Origin: Bacillus sp. FJAT-22090
GTDB taxonomy: Bacteria; Bacillota; Bacilli; Bacillales_A; Planococcaceae
Length of the DNA stretch: 64,000 nt
Direction: 5' to 3'
Assembly (NCBI RefSeq): GCF_001278755.1
Contig: NZ_CP012601.1
Coordinates: 1,426,001-1,490,000 of the forward strand
The translations under genes were made by a program, and so were the position numbers. Of the stretch, positions 18,539-26,980 are shown in pieces. The notes under the pieces are model-generated. The model worked only from the letters and a program-made list of their open reading frames with translations. It was not told the origin of the DNA and did no database searches. How positions within the stretch are numbered: position 1 is the first letter of the stretch; the number at the start of each line of letters is the position of its first letter.

Positions 18539-19462
18539 TTAGTTGGCAGAACTATATATGCATTTTTTACTTTTCTTGTTCCAATCATTACGTTCTTTCA
18601 ATTCTATTACAAAACACGAAAGTGATGCTCCAATAATATGTGGAAGAAATAATAATTTAAATGCATAGTCTAATAATAAACTTAATGTATCTCTGGCTTC
18701 CTCTACTATCGTATTAGCTAATATTTCACTAGGAAGATAATAACCTGATTCATCCCTCAAATTAAAGTATTCTTCTAAGTCTAGTTCCCTTATAGTATTT
18801 TCTATTTCCATAATATTCTGTTCTTCATCTAAATATAATTTTAAAGTCCCTTTCTCTTTAAAATCGCTTAAGATTATTTCTCCTAGAATATATTTCTCAA
18901 TATCATTCTGAAATAAAAATAATAATGAAGAAATAATTGTTATTATGGCAACCCAGCCGTAAACTGCAACTTTAATTTCCTTTATTTTATCTATTACTTC
19001 TAGTGAAGTTATTATTACAGGTAAAAATATTGTAATTATATAAACCGTAGTAAATAAATGCATGCTACTAATTTGGAAAGCCTCTTGAAAAATAATAAAT
19101 TGAAATAATATTAAAAATAAATTTATTAGGTACATAAAGAAAAACATAACTAGATAAGAGAACCAATTAACTAAAATTTTTACCCTTAAATATAGATAAA
19201 GATTAATCAAGAAAAAAATCCAAATAATTAAGGTAATCAAAGCAGACATTTTACTTATATTTAATGAACAAATGAGTGCGGTTGAAATCCAAAGAAGCAG
19301 AGTGATTTGAGTAATTATACTCCAAAAAGATTCCTCTCTAATAAATTCATCCTTCCGTTTATATAACCACTGATATTGATAAATATAGAAAAAACAATAA
19401 ATCGAACCTACTATTATCCTCAGATCTTGAAATTTTATAGAACTCAAAATCACTAAAAACAA
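18539..19462 (-). CDS. Polytopic membrane protein of unknown function, 5' end possibly frameshifted
   Basis: The open frame from TTG 19462 codes 307 residues with about 6 hydrophobic segments up to residue 185, a soluble loop rich in acidic residues (NIMEIENTIRELDLEEYF), and a last helix. No good ribosome site precedes TTG 19462. Upstream, AGGGGGGGG lies before TTG 19521, but that start is followed by seven T and an in-frame TAA. Eight T would join it in frame and add about 20 natural-looking residues (SISAYQKHYQG). So the gene may be switched off by, or phase-variable at, this tract. It ends in a hairpin shared with the next gene. Not a recognised family. Confidence 0.6.
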   Translation of the reverse strand: MFLVILSSIKFQDLRIIVGSIYCFFYIYQYQWLYKRKDEFIREESFWSIITQITLLLWISTALICSLNISKMSALITLIIWIFFLINLYLYLRVKILVNWFSYLVMFFFMYLINLFLILFQFIIFQEAFQISSMHLFTTVYIITIFLPVIITSLEVIDKIKEIKVAVYGWVAIITIISSLLFLFQNDIEKYILGEIILSDFKEKGTLKLYLDEEQNIMEIENTIRELDLEEYFNLRDESGYYLPSEILANTIVEEARDTLSLLLDYAFKLLFLPHIIGASLSCFVIELKERNDWNKKSKKCIYSSAN

Positions 19463-19639
19463 TATTAATAAATTTACACCTTGATAGTGTTTTTGATATG
19501 CGGAAATACTTAAAAAAACAACTCTTCCCCCCCCTAATTCAATCTATAATATCAGTTTCCAATATTAAAATACTACCTATTTACTATCATTATTATTAGT
19601 TCAGTTATATCAGAACAAGAGTTCTACATCAATTTAAAA

Positions 19640-19684
19640 GGACAACAAATGACACAGCGATTGCTGTAATAAAAAGTTGTCCTC
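19640..19684 (-). terminator. Long hairpin, copy B of a near-duplicate pair
   Basis: AGGACAAC/GTTGTCCT outer stem with a loop almost identical to copy A (ACAAATGACACAG then TTGCTGTAAT). T-rich on the minus strand. It lies about 20 bp past the stop at 19706. Confidence 0.8.
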
Positions 19685-19705
19685 TAGTTGGCTGAATGGA
19701 CTAGT

Positions 19706-20521
19706 TCAACCTTTAACATGTGGTAAAATTGCATTTCTCAAAAGTTCACCATAATGATCGTTTTTTATATATTCCTCATAATAATCATCATTTTGTTCCC
19801 TTATATTTCTTGCTACACCATAAAAACCAAAGTTATCCTCAAAAACAATAAAATTACTTAGTAAATCTAGATCATTCTCATAAACATTTGTTAAGTATGG
19901 ATCAATTGATGATTTCAGCAATAAACAAAACATCATTATTTCATATTGAAAATCAAAAAAATCGCTACCAGATAAATTGATTAGATCCTTCCTTAATTCC
20001 TTTTCATAATTTGAAGCAATATCTGTTAATTTATCCAGAGAGTTTTTGTATACGGAATAATCTATTTGACTCATTAGTTCCGGATCTTTTATTACGTCAT
20101 TTAGTGATGAAAATCTAAAATCAAAATTAAATGATTCTTCTTCAATTTTTACTTTTAGATCCTCTCCGACCGAACCACGGATTTTGTAAAATTCTTTCAA
20201 CGTCATATCAATGAAATTCTTATTATTCAGGATACTTCTTTGTATACTTCTATTAATAAAATCTAATCTCGTGATATTTTCTTTTGCTTTCTCGGATTTT
20301 AAATTAAAAACTAATGCTAGGTAAGTAAAAAAACCACCGATTAATCCACCAAATATCCCGCCAAATAAAACAAACCAATCACTTGTATTCCCTTTTGCGA
20401 AACCACTTTCCCACATAAAGAAAAAATTAAAACCTATAGGAATTATTAATAAGGCAACAACTAAAGATGCAATTACTAATACAATTTTATTATTTGTCAG
20501 ATTGCTAACTTTTTCCTTCAA
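19706..20521 (-). CDS. Two-TM membrane protein of unknown function in prophage remnant
   Basis: A 271-residue protein. TM1 is about 13-35 (LVIASLVVALLIIPIGFNFFF) and TM2 about 48-70 (WFVLFGGIFGGLIGGFFTYLALVF), then a long cytoplasmic helical domain. The Gly-rich second helix followed by a helical domain recalls the layout of putative abortive-infection membrane proteins (putAbiC type), but I see no diagnostic motif, so this is only a guess. Its ATG overlaps the stop of the XtrA-like gene (20518-20521), so it was expressed with phage genes. Confidence 0.65.
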   Translation of the reverse strand: MKEKVSNLTNNKIVLVIASLVVALLIIPIGFNFFFMWESGFAKGNTSDWFVLFGGIFGGLIGGFFTYLALVFNLKSEKAKENITRLDFINRSIQRSILNNKNFIDMTLKEFYKIRGSVGEDLKVKIEEESFNFDFRFSSLNDVIKDPELMSQIDYSVYKNSLDKLTDIASNYEKELRKDLINLSGSDFFDFQYEIMMFCLLLKSSIDPYLTNVYENDLDLLSNFIVFEDNFGFYGVARNIREQNDDYYEEYIKNDHYGELLRNAILPHVKG

Positions 20522-20721
20522 AACTCTTCTCCCTCTTCCCTCCGCATCCTCTTTACTTTCCCCTGATGCGTCACAATCTTATATTCCCCATGCGGTGGAA
20601 GTTCTCGAAGTTTCACTTTCCCATCACAGATAACTAATACACAACTTGGAGGTAGTACCATTATATCAATCTCTAGTTTCATAGTACTAGTGTCTATTTT
20701 AATATTTTCCATATTCACCAA
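20518..20721 (-). CDS. XtrA/YqaO-like phage protein
   Basis: A 67-residue protein with GTG start 20721 behind GGAGGGG. The C-terminal half, PPHGEYKIVTHQGKVKRMRREEGEEF cut to HGEYKIVTHQGKVKR, matches my memory of the XtrA/YqaO family of PBSX and skin phages. Its function is unclear. The stop overlaps the downstream membrane-protein start. Confidence 0.6.
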   Translation of the reverse strand: MVNMENIKIDTSTMKLEIDIMVLPPSCVLVICDGKVKLRELPPHGEYKIVTHQGKVKRMRREEGEEF

Positions 20722-20743
20722 GACCCCTCCATTGTGGTATAAT
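20714..20743 (+). promoter_or_regulatory. Candidate promoter facing a terminator
   Basis: TATAAT at 20738-20743 with TTCACC at 20714-20719, spacer 18. Only about 10 nt downstream a perfect terminator starts, so any RNA would be about 30 nt. Confidence 0.45.
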
Positions 20744-20754
20744 TTTCTTGAGTC

Positions 20755-20781
20755 AGACAGGAGGACTCCTGTCTTTTTTTT
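20755..20781 (+). terminator. Terminator just after the candidate promoter
   Basis: A stem AGACAGGA/TCCTGTCT with a tight loop followed by eight T residues on the plus strand. No coding frame feeds into it. The rest of 20782-20971 shows only an 11-codon frame with a good ribosome site (MKKLIIVLILQ, minus strand, ATG near 20898), too little to call. Confidence 0.7.
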
Positions 20782-20971
20782 ATTTATCTTAGTTGCTTAT
20801 GTTTATTGGCGGGTACTTGTTTACAATAGAAATAATCTTATCTTCTAAAAACAAAATCACTGCAATATTAAGACAATAATTAGCTTCTTCATATTACTCA
20901 CCTCCTAAGAACATCATGGCAGCTTTTCGGGTACCGAAAGTGTCAAGCATAATTATGGGTGAATTTTTATT

Positions 20972-21420
20972 TTAGAAAGGCAAATCTTCATCCGACACTT
21001 CCATATTTCCTCCGCTATTAGCGAAAGAATCTTCATCCACTCACCGTCAAGTTTTGTTGAGCTTGACTTGTAGTACCGTAGTTTTGGGAAACCTGTACGT
21101 TCTTCGGTTCAAGGAACTGAACGCTATCTGCAACAACGTTAGCAGTATATACACGCTTGCCATCTTGTCCCTCGTAACTTACCTGTTTGATTTCTACCCT
21201 CGACTCCAGCTAAGCTACCTTTTTTCAAGAAATTAGCTGTGTTTTCAGCTTGCTTTCTCCAAACGACACAACCAATGAAGTCTGCCTGTTGTTCTCCATA
21301 TTCATATTTATACGTTCTATTTATTGCCAAAGTAAATCTTGCCATTGCTATACCACTTGGAGTATAACGAAGCTCTGGATTCTTTGTTAATCTCCCAACT
21401 AGAACAACTCTATTAATCAT
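20972..21420 (-). pseudogene. ssb: Phage-type single-stranded DNA-binding protein gene, frameshifted
   Basis: The intact frame 21139-21420 codes the OB-fold start [20 protein letters not shown] ... [32 protein letters not shown] frameshift near 21205 moves the following SSB sequence ([27 protein letters not shown], here in short parts SYEGQDGKR and [16 protein letters not shown]) to another frame, and a second shift near 21040 precedes the C-terminal tip DEDLPF with its stop at 20972. All of a complete SSB is present in three frames, so it decayed recently. Sequencing error is possible but two shifts make it less likely. Confidence 0.85.
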
Positions 21421-21769
21421 GTGTTCACCCTTACTTTCTTTCTACATTATTGGGTTGCTTGTCTTAGATACACTTAAACTTTTGGAATATGATATAAGAC
21501 AACCCTAGGTTACTTTCCCCTAGACAGCCTTTGGTTGAACAACCCCTTTGATAGTATCATTTCTTCAGATTGTCTATACTGGTGATGCCAGTGCCAGGAT
21601 CAGTTGGGAAAGTCTGATCTTCTTTTTTATATTCACCTCAGTAAAACCAAGGTCATTATCATCTTGGTTTTATTTCATATTTTGAACCAACTTCGTATTA
21701 AGGTTATTCACATATAATTAAATCTCATCTATAATCATATGGATGTACTCGAGAGAAAGTAGGTAAATT
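21421..21769. other. Intergenic region with two hairpins
   Basis: No coding frame is supported. A GATCAG/CTGATC hairpin at 21598-21619 is followed by a T-rich plus-strand tail, and AAAACCAAG/CTTGGTTTT at 21643-21671 forms a second terminator-like hairpin usable on either strand. They insulate the prophage remnant from the next plus-strand genes. Confidence 0.6.
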
Positions 21770-22126
21770 ATGATTAATATTTTTTGGCTATGCTATTTAG
21801 GAATTCTAGCAATAGCTACAATCGGAACACTTATAAAAGGTGCTTTCAAAACAACTTTTTGGATAATAGATTTTGTTTTTTCCGTAATCACTTGGATAGG
21901 TTTATTTGGTTATATTACTAACACTCAGATTCTTAATCCACTTGTATGGAAATTTGTATTTGTTAGTGGTTTATTATGGCACTTAATATTTGGTTTTAAA
22001 AAGTTTAATGAAGAGCTAAAAGATGATGATGAACCACAATCAATTAAACTAGCAATTTACGGGATCACTTTAATAATCTTAATCGGCCCTTTATATTTTG
22101 GATTATTTAATTATGCGTTTAAGTAA
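21770..22126 (+). CDS. Small polytopic membrane protein, unknown function
   Basis: A 118-residue protein with about four hydrophobic helices (near 3-20, 27-48, 56-74 and 96-114) and a charged loop KKFNEELKDDDEPQS between the third and fourth. AGTAGG precedes the ATG weakly. No family recognised. The next plus-strand genes follow within 140 and 50 bp but no operon can be proven. Confidence 0.7.
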   Translation: MINIFWLCYLGILAIATIGTLIKGAFKTTFWIIDFVFSVITWIGLFGYITNTQILNPLVWKFVFVSGLLWHLIFGFKKFNEELKDDDEPQSIKLAIYGITLIILIGPLYFGLFNYAFK

Positions 22127-22263
22127 AAAAGAATTAGTATCAAGTAAATTTTAAACCTTAAATTTACCCTATATACAGAACACCCAGTTAAGAATAATAA
22201 ATGATATTAGAGCATCAATTTAATGATTATTAAGCTATATTTTTTATTTAAGGAGAATAACTC

Positions 22264-22611
22264 ATGAGAACTTCACTACCTTGCCCCAATTGTCTAAAAT
22301 CACTTACAATCGAACACTTTGAAGAATTTTCAACACCTTTTAATATGAAGTGTCCACACTGTCATGTAAAACTAAAAGAAACTAAAATGACTCCATTGCT
22401 TCTTTTAATAGCTGTTTTAGTAATACCTTTATTAATTTATTTAGGTATTATCGTTAAGGGCTTCATAACTGGTTACTTTCCTATCGTGGAAAAAGTACCT
22501 ACTGTAATTGTATTTTTAGCTTTCTGCTACCCTCTCTATGCTTTATATGAAGCTTTCAATGCAGTTGTATTATTTAATAAGGGAAATTTACAATTAAAAA
22601 AATACCAGTGA
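22264..22611 (+). CDS. Zinc-ribbon membrane protein (CxxC...CxxC)
   Basis: A 115-residue protein. The N-terminal domain has CPNC and, 22 residues later, CPHC, a likely zinc ribbon. Two transmembrane helices follow (about 42-66 and 75-96). AAGGAG lies 8 nt before the ATG. The layout resembles small cxxc_20_cxxc-type membrane proteins of Bacillales, function unknown. Confidence 0.75.
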   Translation: MRTSLPCPNCLKSLTIEHFEEFSTPFNMKCPHCHVKLKETKMTPLLLLIAVLVIPLLIYLGIIVKGFITGYFPIVEKVPTVIVFLAFCYPLYALYEAFNAVVLFNKGNLQLKKYQ

Positions 22612-22658
22612 AAAAAAGCTACAATTGTCTTTATTAGAGACGATAGGAGAGTATAAAA

Positions 22659-23018
22659 TTGAAAATATTACAAAATTACATCAAGGCAACAAACACTCAT
22701 AAATTTGATGAAGTTAAAAAACTTCTTCATCCTAATGCTGTTTATTTCTTCTCAGATCGAAATTGTACGACTCACGAAGAAATACAGGTATATTTTGAAA
22801 ACGCATGGTCAATTGTTAAAAACGAAAATTATGAAGCACAAGAAGTGCACTGGCTATTCACAGGAAGTAACTCAGCAACTTGTACTTATACATATTTCTA
22901 TGAAGGCCTTATCAATGATAAATATGCAAGCGGCCATGGAAGGGCAACAAATGTCTTCGTTAAGGAAACCGGTGTATGGCTTTTAATTCACGAGCATTTA
23001 AGTCCCTTACCCAAATAA
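22659..23018 (+). CDS. NTF2-like (SnoaL/DUF4440) fold protein
   Basis: A 119-residue soluble protein from TTG 22659 with ATAGGAGAG upstream. The pattern of an N-terminal helix (YIKATNTHKFDEVKKLLHPNAVYFF), GHGRATNVFVKETGVWLLIHEHLS at the end, given here in parts (GRATNVF, WLLIHEHLS), is typical of the cone-shaped NTF2-like fold used by SnoaL-type enzymes and ligand-binding proteins. Substrate unknown. Confidence 0.8.
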   Translation: MKILQNYIKATNTHKFDEVKKLLHPNAVYFFSDRNCTTHEEIQVYFENAWSIVKNENYEAQEVHWLFTGSNSATCTYTYFYEGLINDKYASGHGRATNVFVKETGVWLLIHEHLSPLPK

Positions 23019-23029
23019 TTTTGAAAGAG

Positions 23030-23059
23030 AGACGTTCTATATTACTAGACGTCTTTTTT
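23030..23059 (+). terminator. Terminator after the NTF2-like gene
   Basis: AGACGT/ACGTCT stem with a 13-nt loop followed by six T on the plus strand. Confidence 0.75.
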
Positions 23060-23156
23060 CCACTTCACATATTGCATCTTATACGTATAACACCTTTAAT
23101 ATTTAAATATTTACACAATTTATCCACAATGTTGATAACTCTCTTAATAGAGCCAA

Positions 23157-23187
23157 ATAAAAAAACACCGTTCAGTTTTGAACGATG
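23157..23187 (-). terminator. Terminator of the small lipoprotein gene
   Basis: A CGTTCA/TGAACG hairpin about 35 bp past the lipoprotein stop, followed on the minus strand by a T7 run. Confidence 0.75.
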
Positions 23188-23218
23188 TAATTTACTACCC
23201 TAGTTAATGGATAAACTT

Positions 23219-23359
23219 TTATTGACTATTATCTTCTTGCTGTTCTGTTGGTTCTTCACTTGGATCTGGTTCATCTTCATCTACACCGTTGCATCCAAAC
23301 ATTAAACCTGTTGATAAAATAACAGTCATAATTGAAAGCACATATTTTTTATAATTCAT
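23219..23359 (-). CDS. Small acidic putative lipoprotein, 46 aa
   Basis: A 46-residue product: a signal sequence MNYKKYVLSIMTVILSTGLM, then FGC as the likely lipidated cysteine at residue 23, then a 23-residue tail made almost only of Asp, Glu, Pro, Gln and Ser. GGAGGG lies 6-8 nt before the ATG. A terminator follows. Such short acidic lipoproteins are common and uncharacterised in Bacillales. Confidence 0.7.
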   Translation of the reverse strand: MNYKKYVLSIMTVILSTGLMFGCNGVDEDEPDPSEEPTEQQEDNSQ

Positions 23360-23520
23360 TCTAAACCCTCCATACTTTATTTACTCTTGTTAATGTTCTC
23401 TTAAAACTGAAAAATATGCATAATACATTTAAAAATTTCGAAATGTTTATGATTCATCATTTCTTTCTTAAGGGAACTAATAACCCTACACCAAATAAAG
23501 TATAAAAATAAATACAAAGA

Positions 23521-23564
23521 AAAAAATGATAGCAAAATAACTTCGTGATTTGCTATCATTTTTT
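23521..23564 (-). terminator. Terminator of the 141-aa exported protein gene
   Basis: A perfect 16-bp stem AAAAAATGATAGCAAA and complement, 12-nt loop, T-rich on the minus strand, 15 bp past the stop. Confidence 0.9.
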
Positions 23565-23579
23565 AAGTTGGTTCAAAGA

Positions 23580-24005
23580 TTATTTAGAGAGTTCCTTATA
23601 TGCTAATACTTTTAATGCTAACATTTCTTCTTCTGTTAAAGTACTTTCAAGTTTATTAAAAATCTCCTGTTTTTCCTCTGCTGACATACCATCTTGTGCT
23701 TTTGCTTGAATATCTTGAATATCACTGATTTTAAACTTTTTGGCTAATACTCTAGTTGCTTCTTCTTTTGTTTGGAATGGAAGTTTGCTACTATCTACAT
23801 TTTTACCTTCCTCAATAAACGCCTGTAACTGAGGATCATTGCTGATTTCTTGTTTAATATTCTCGAGCTGACCACTATTTTCTAATTCTACTGCTACCTT
23901 ATCCATTACTTGATCTGCAACTAGTTTTGGAGCAAAATAGTATGCAGCAATAGCTATTATTCCTACAATAACTATAATACTTAAAAGAACTTTAATAAAT
24001 TTCAT
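23580..24005 (-). CDS. Membrane-anchored or exported helical protein, unknown function
   Basis: A 141-residue protein with one N-terminal hydrophobic helix (about 4-27, KVLLSIIVIVGIIAIAAYYF), then a charged helical extracytoplasmic domain of about 110 residues (DPQLQAFIEEGKNVDS, MSAEEKQEIFNKLES, LTEEEMLALKVLAYKELSK). Not recognised by name. Single gene with its own strong terminator. Confidence 0.75.
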   Translation of the reverse strand: MKFIKVLLSIIVIVGIIAIAAYYFAPKLVADQVMDKVAVELENSGQLENIKQEISNDPQLQAFIEEGKNVDSSKLPFQTKEEATRVLAKKFKISDIQDIQAKAQDGMSAEEKQEIFNKLESTLTEEEMLALKVLAYKELSK

Positions 24006-24049
24006 CCTTATCCCCCATCTACATTAAGAATTTTCACTTTCGAACACTG

Positions 24050-24751
24050 TTATTTATACAAATAGACCTTCAGTTCCTCATTGCTATCAATCGTTGCTAA
24101 TAGTATATCATGTATAGGTACATTTAGTGTTATCGCTCTATTCTCTAACCAAGTAATATCCTTACCTGCTTGTTTTAAATACTTGTACTCAACCTTACCA
24201 TTTTTTATAACTGTTAATGGTAAACAAAAAGGATTTTTAACCATCTTCATATCAGATGGAGTTAAAGGTTGAAATTGCGGTGACATGAAAAAAGAGATTG
24301 TTCCATCGGGCTCCCAGATTGCTAGAGCTACTTGGTCAATTTCTTCTATACTTGCTTTTCTTGCTTCGGATAATAAGTGGTCCAATGTAATTCTTGCTTT
24401 CGTCAGACCCTTATACTTTATTTCTCCATTTTTTATTAAAGGAAAAGGATTCGGCTCCAGCCATTTTCTAAAAGTATTTGATTTTAAACTCAAAAGTACA
24501 ATAGTCAAATACAAAATAGTTAATACTGCTGTAGTAATAAGGGATCCTTCTAATCCTAATTTTTCGTCCGATAGTGGATGTGCTAATATGTTTCCAAGTA
24601 CTAAAGCAATAGTGAAATCAATTAATCTTAACTGAGAGATAGATCTCCTTCCCATAACTTTAGTTGCTAGTAACAAGAAACCGAATGAAACAATTGCTCG
24701 CAATATCCACTGGATTGCTGTCAGAGACTCTTGTCCATAAAAAAAATCCAT
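24050..24751 (-). CDS. DUF421 domain membrane protein (YetF/YrbG family)
   Basis: About 233 residues from ATG 24751 with GGGGAG upstream. Three transmembrane helices lie in the first 95 residues, with the family motif MGRRSISQLRLIDFTIALVLGN given here as GRRSISQLRLIDF and LVLGNI. Then two small cytoplasmic domains with LIKNGEIKYKGLTKARIT and VIKNGKVEY. Members occur in sporulating bacteria; the role is unknown. Confidence 0.9.
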   Translation of the reverse strand: MDFFYGQESLTAIQWILRAIVSFGFLLLATKVMGRRSISQLRLIDFTIALVLGNILAHPLSDEKLGLEGSLITTAVLTILYLTIVLLSLKSNTFRKWLEPNPFPLIKNGEIKYKGLTKARITLDHLLSEARKASIEEIDQVALAIWEPDGTISFFMSPQFQPLTPSDMKMVKNPFCLPLTVIKNGKVEYKYLKQAGKDITWLENRAITLNVPIHDILLATIDSNEELKVYLYK

Positions 24752-24787
24752 TTTTACTCCCCACTTCATATCCAACGACTTAATTTA

Positions 24788-25039
24788 TTATAGAACTTTA
24801 TTGTTTTTTGCTTTATATTCTGAAACTTTATAATCTAAAAATGCACCACTAAGACCTAAAGGGAGTCCTCCAGCTGTTATAGAAAGAACAATAATGAATA
24901 AATTTAAGCTCTCTACTTTATTGCTTAACAATAAGAAAATAAATAAACTTCCTAGAATAGTGAACAATACGGAGAAATGATAGGTGATATGTAGTTCATC
25001 TTTAACTAATTGTTCTTCTTTTTCATTTTGCTCATTCAT
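24788..25039 (-). CDS. Small two-TM membrane protein
   Basis: An 83-residue protein with a charged N terminus (MNEQNEKEEQLVKDE), two transmembrane helices (about 23-41 and 46-68) and a basic tail. It is 36 bp upstream of the DUF421 gene on the same strand and may be co-transcribed. Family unknown. Confidence 0.65.
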   Translation of the reverse strand: MNEQNEKEEQLVKDELHITYHFSVLFTILGSLFIFLLLSNKVESLNLFIIVLSITAGGLPLGLSGAFLDYKVSEYKAKNNKVL

Positions 25040-25116
25040 ATACTCCCTCTTCTCCGTCTAAGTCTTTTTATTATTAGCTTATTTTCAATTATTTACTCAT
25101 TTTTTTCCTAAATTGT

Positions 25117-25147
25117 AAAAACACCTTCAAATGTTCGAAGGTGTTTC
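25117..25147 (-). terminator. Terminator of the esterase gene
   Basis: AAACACCTTC/GAAGGTGTTT stem, 8-nt loop, T5 on the minus strand, directly past the stop. Confidence 0.85.
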
Positions 25148-25150
25148 ATT

Positions 25151-25915
25151 TTAAGCATATTTGTAAATAGAATCCGACCAAGCTGCTTGATTTAAAAATT
25201 CGTAGACATCCTCGTATACTTTATCTTTTTCTTTTCCTACAGTAATAATATGTCCAGACTCTTTATACCAAATTATATTTTTTTCGTTTGCCTCCACGTG
25301 TTCATGGATAAATGTTGCACTTTCTTTATAAATTTGATCATCTAATGCTCCTTGAAGAACAAGTGTTGGTGAAGTGATGGAGTTCAATTGCTCACATGTA
25401 ATTTCTGTTAGCTCTGTAATTCCATTTAATGAATCGAGCGGTCTATTTTTTAATTCTTCTATTTCTTCTATAATTTCATCTCTTGATTTGCCCTCAAAAG
25501 ACTTATATATCTTCGCATAGTTATATAATCTTTCAAACAAACCATTTGAACTGTTTCTCTTTATAGGTGCACACATAGTGACAACTGCTTTTACTGGAAA
25601 TTCCTCCGCAACTTTTAATGAAAATACACCACCTAATGAAATACCAGCTACGGCTATTTCATCATATCCTTTATTTTTTAAATGATGATAACCTTCAACA
25701 GCGTCTTTCCACCAGTCTAACGGACTAGTTTGTAACAATTCTTCAGGCGTTATCCCGTGCCCGCTATACATTGGAGCATGGCAAGTATATCCCCTTTTTT
25801 GCAGATATTCCCCTAATCTTTTTACATCTTTTGTGCTACCAGTAAAACCGTGAAGTAATAATACAGCTCTCTTTCCTCCTTCAAACGTTAAAGATTTAGG
25901 TGCGACTACTTTCAT
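25151..25915 (-). CDS. Carboxylesterase, alpha/beta hydrolase (Est30-like)
   Basis: A 254-residue cytosolic hydrolase resembling Geobacillus Est30. The oxyanion region is LLLHGFTGST, the nucleophile elbow GISLGG (Ser about residue 92), the acid GALDDQI and the histidine SGHIIT. Est30-type enzymes cleave short-chain carboxylesters and monoacylglycerols. It is divergent from a LysR regulator, 132 bp between starts, which could regulate it (inference). Confidence 0.9.
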   Translation of the reverse strand: MKVVAPKSLTFEGGKRAVLLLHGFTGSTKDVKRLGEYLQKRGYTCHAPMYSGHGITPEELLQTSPLDWWKDAVEGYHHLKNKGYDEIAVAGISLGGVFSLKVAEEFPVKAVVTMCAPIKRNSSNGLFERLYNYAKIYKSFEGKSRDEIIEEIEELKNRPLDSLNGITELTEITCEQLNSITSPTLVLQGALDDQIYKESATFIHEHVEANEKNIIWYKESGHIITVGKEKDKVYEDVYEFLNQAAWSDSIYKYA

Positions 25916-26047
25916 TGGAATTTCCCCTTTATCAAGTTAAAGTGTTAAATTATTAAGATAATACTATCATTGACAACCAATAAAGTATAATTTATTATTT
26001 GTATCAAAATGATGCATAAAATGCATTAATTACTGGAGTCGATTTTT

Positions 26048-26929
26048 TTGGAATGGCAACGTTTAGAATATTTTCATAAACTGGCAAAAATACAACATAT
26101 GACACATGCAGCTGAAATGTTATCTATTTCCCAACCAGCTTTGAGTCGCTCTATAGCGGGACTAGAAGAGGAAATAGGTGTACCGTTATTTGATAGACAA
26201 GGTCGGTCTATTGTATTAAATCGCTATGGTCATATGTTTCTTCTTCGGGTGGAGAGAATTTTGAAGGAGATGAACGAGGGATTAGAAGAAATAAAACAAT
26301 TGATTGATCCGGAGGAAGGAGAAGTGTCCCTTGGATTTTTACATACACTTGGTACAAGTTCCGTTCCAAATATTATTCGGGCATTTCACGAGCAATTCCC
26401 AAAGATTACATTTCAATTTACACAAAATCATACACATACACAATTAAAACAACTACTTACAGGAGATTTGGACCTTTGCTTACTCGCTTCGATGGTTGAA
26501 GAAAGTTCAATAGAATGGACAGAGTTATGGCGTGATGAACTTTATGTTATTGTACAAACTAATCATCCACTTGCTAATCGAGAAAGCATTACGCTAAAAG
26601 AAATAGCAGATGAATCATTTATTTCTATGAAAAAAGGGTATGCTCTTCGAAAAACAACAGATGAGATTTTTCAAGAAGCAGGTGTTACTCCAAATATTTC
26701 TTTTGAAGGGGATGAAGTAGCTACTATTGCTGGCTTCGTTGCCGCAGGGCTAGGTTTTTCTATACTTCCTGATGGTGGAGAAATAAATTCAAATAAAATA
26801 GCTAAACTACGTGTAAAGGAAGTTACATGCGAGAGGATTATTGGAATGGCGGTAGTAAAAAATCGTTATTTATCTCCTGCTGCCAAACAATTTCAGCATT
26901 TTGTACTTAATTATTTTCTGCATCAATAA
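26048..26929 (+). CDS. LysR-family transcriptional regulator
   Basis: A 293-residue regulator from TTG 26048 (TGGAG about 10 nt upstream). The winged HTH at 1-60 has MTHAAEMLSISQPALSRSIAGLEEEIGVPLFDR in short form AEMLSISQPALSRSI. Residues 90-290 form the substrate-binding-like sensor domain. LysR regulators usually control the divergent neighbour, here the esterase. Inducer unknown. Confidence 0.92.
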   Translation: MEWQRLEYFHKLAKIQHMTHAAEMLSISQPALSRSIAGLEEEIGVPLFDRQGRSIVLNRYGHMFLLRVERILKEMNEGLEEIKQLIDPEEGEVSLGFLHTLGTSSVPNIIRAFHEQFPKITFQFTQNHTHTQLKQLLTGDLDLCLLASMVEESSIEWTELWRDELYVIVQTNHPLANRESITLKEIADESFISMKKGYALRKTTDEIFQEAGVTPNISFEGDEVATIAGFVAAGLGFSILPDGGEINSNKIAKLRVKEVTCERIIGMAVVKNRYLSPAAKQFQHFVLNYFLHQ

Positions 26930-26968
26930 AAAAGAAGCTCTTCTCTTGAGAGGAAAGCTTCTTTTTTT
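26930..26968. terminator. Terminator between LysR gene and ypgR
   Basis: AAAAGAAGCT/AGCTTCTTTT with an inner TCTCttGAGA hairpin and T7. It ends the LysR transcript and probably the convergent ypgR-containing operon. Confidence 0.85.
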
Positions 26969-26980
26969 CTATCGTTTTTA

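Larger units (their letters stand above)
17590..21420 (-). mobile_element. Decayed PBSX/skin-like prophage remnant
   Basis: Contains, all on the minus strand: a frameshifted ssb, an XtrA-like gene, two unknown membrane-protein genes, a 45-aa frame and scattered terminase large subunit pieces. Integrase, capsid and lysis genes are absent. The order (recombination and ssb genes before terminase) follows the early-to-packaging direction of PBSX-type phages. No flanking att repeat was recognised. The membrane genes may be lysogenic-conversion cargo that survived. Confidence 0.7.
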
